DNA of 7,714 nt, from contig CACXHH010000106.1 in the NCBI GenBank assembly GCA_902767455.1, forward strand, positions 1 to 7,714, given 5' to 3'. Source of the DNA: an uncultured Eubacteriales bacterium. Lineage in GTDB: Bacteria > Bacillota > Clostridia > Christensenellales > Borkfalkiaceae. Below, one piece after another: positions 6,769-7,714 of this stretch (the stretch's first letter is position 1; each line of letters begins with the position of its first letter). A model generated the notes under the pieces. The model saw only the letters and a list, made by a program, of their open reading frames with translations. It was not told where the DNA came from and searched no databases. The position numbers and the translations under genes are program-made.

Positions 6769-7696
6769 ATTTGTGAGATTTTCTGTATTCGCGCGGGGAA
6801 ACCCCGTAAAGCTCGGAAAACTTTCTGTTGAAGCTCGAAACTGTAGGGTAACCTACTTCCGCCGAAATATCAATTATCTTTTTATCGGTGTTGGCGAGCA
6901 TGGCGGCGGCGTTTTTTACGCGCACGCTGTGCAGATACTCGGCGGGCGACTTTCCCGAACAAGCCATAAAATCCCGGCGAAGAGTCGCGGGCGAAACGAA
7001 GCAAAGCTCGCACAGTTTGTCTATCGTGACCGTTTCGCCGTAGTGGTTGTTCATATACGATATTGCGGGCGAAATGCGTTTCATCATCGCGCTCGAATCG
7101 TAAGTTTTTTCCGTCGGTATCATCAATCTCGAATGAAGCGTCAAAAGCGATAAAATAAGCCCTGCAAGCACTTCGTCGCGATCGGGCGAAACGTTTTCGC
7201 ACTCGCTGAAAATGGCGTCGACGATAGCCACTATCTGCGGGTGTTCTTTTTCATTCACCACGCCCGGGAAGTCGTAACGGCGGTGGTCGAGCGCCTTTAT
7301 CTTGGTTTTTACGTTTTCGTCGAAAAATGATGTGTAATAGTCAAGGTCGATATACAGATAATTCCACTCGCTGAAGTCGAAGGGGTTGCTCTGCGCCGAG
7401 TGGTACTGCCCTGCGTAAGTTATTTCACAACATCGCGGCTGTATACGGTAAAGGTTCGAGTCAATGAAAAACGTTCCCGAACCCTTGTTGCAACGCCCTA
7501 TTTCGAGATTGTCGTGAACGTGCGCCCAGGAAAGCTTCGGATGCGGAACGTCTACCCATAAATGATCGTAAGGGTAGATATGATGATCTTCAAAGTCGAG
7601 ATTGTCTACGATCTTTTTCAGCTCGTCCTTTTCTTCGACGACGCAGTATGATTTATTTTGCAATGTTTTTGATTGATTATGAGTTGAATTATGCAT
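6767..7696 (-). CDS. AraC-family transcriptional regulator with a cupin-like sensor domain
   Basis: The product has 309 residues and is cytoplasmic. Residues about 50-130 resemble the AraC-type cupin ligand pocket: HVHDNLEIG with His59, His61 and Glu65, then a Gly-rich turn GSGTFFID. Residues about 205-307 are the two helix-turn-helix DNA-binding domain: TIDKLCELCFVSPATLRRDF at 224-243, the linker helix HSVRVKNAAAMLANTDKKI, and DISAEVGYPTVSSFNRKFSE at 276-295, ending in YGVSPREYRK. These match the AraC/XylS signature well, and the length is normal for the family. Such proteins usually sense a sugar or other small molecule and activate nearby genes. It converges on the surface-protein operon, so control of that operon is possible but not shown. 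The ATG at 7696 is the only ATG before residue 192, yet no ribosome site is visible in the 18 bases upstream, and the first 35 residues are poorly conserved in character, so the exact start is less certain. Confidence 0.93.
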   Translation of the reverse strand: MHNSTHNQSKTLQNKSYCVVEEKDELKKIVDNLDFEDHHIYPYDHLWVDVPHPKLSWAHVHDNLEIGRCNKGSGTFFIDSNLYRIQPRCCEITYAGQYHSAQSNPFDFSEWNYLYIDLDYYTSFFDENVKTKIKALDHRRYDFPGVVNEKEHPQIVAIVDAIFSECENVSPDRDEVLAGLILSLLTLHSRLMIPTEKTYDSSAMMKRISPAISYMNNHYGETVTIDKLCELCFVSPATLRRDFMACSGKSPAEYLHSVRVKNAAAMLANTDKKIIDISAEVGYPTVSSFNRKFSELYGVSPREYRKSHK

Positions 7697-7701
7697 AATT
7701 C
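7686..7701. promoter_or_regulatory. Perfect 16-bp palindrome over the AraC-family start codon
   Basis: GAATTATGCATAATTC is its own reverse complement, and the regulator's ATG (7696-7694, minus) lies within it. In the minus direction TATGAT and GATAAT, which resemble -10 elements, lie just upstream within 7702-7713. If one is used, transcription would begin at or near the palindrome, and a protein bound here would block it. Autoregulation is a hypothesis. AT-rich palindromes of this length can also arise by chance. Confidence 0.35.
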
Positions 7702-7714
7702 GATATTATCATAT

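Noticed and set aside
6773..7153. 126-codon plus-strand frame opposite the AraC-family gene
   Set aside because: The minus-strand frame has a full AraC-type domain. The plus-strand product is Arg/His-rich with no recognisable pattern.

Overview
The window looks like chromosomal DNA from an anaerobic, moderately low-GC Bacillota. A gut-type Clostridia is my best guess, from the AGGAGG-type ribosome sites, Gram-positive style lipoprotein signal peptides, InlB-type B-repeats and U-tailed intrinsic terminators. No marker gene fixes the taxon. I see no RNA gene, CRISPR array, insertion sequence or attachment site.

Layout. Positions 1-110 hold a short AT-rich inverted repeat, probably the terminator of an unseen upstream gene, then an extended -10 promoter and a strong ribosome site. 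Three tightly packed plus-strand genes follow: a 262-residue lipoprotein with one jelly-roll-like domain (111-899); a 1326-residue modular lipoprotein that mixes InlB-type B-repeats with four copies of a related jelly-roll-like domain (911-4891); and a 565-residue secreted protein with an N-terminal LamG-like domain and a C-terminal calcineurin-like metallophosphoesterase (4894-6591). The gaps are 11 and 2 bases with no internal terminator, so they very likely form one operon. Three plus-directed terminator hairpins lie in series at 6628-6768. An AraC-family regulator with an N-terminal cupin-like domain (7696-6767, minus strand) converges on the operon, and its start codon lies inside a perfect 16-bp palindrome.

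How the parts may work together (inference). Two products are predicted to be anchored to the outer face of the membrane by lipid, and the third to be exported without an obvious anchor. All three carry concanavalin-A-like folds of the kind used to bind glycans or proteins. The simplest picture is a cell-surface capture apparatus: a small and a very long lipoprotein that present repeated binding domains, plus an exported phosphoesterase that acts on a phosphorylated glycan, nucleotide or lipid-like substrate. The AraC regulator may respond to a small ligand, but nothing visible proves that it controls this operon. The substrate is unknown.

The most notable points are the three-way linkage itself, the 750-bp internal repetition of the giant lipoprotein, the shared module between the first two genes, and the paired loss of two usual metal-1 histidines in the phosphoesterase.
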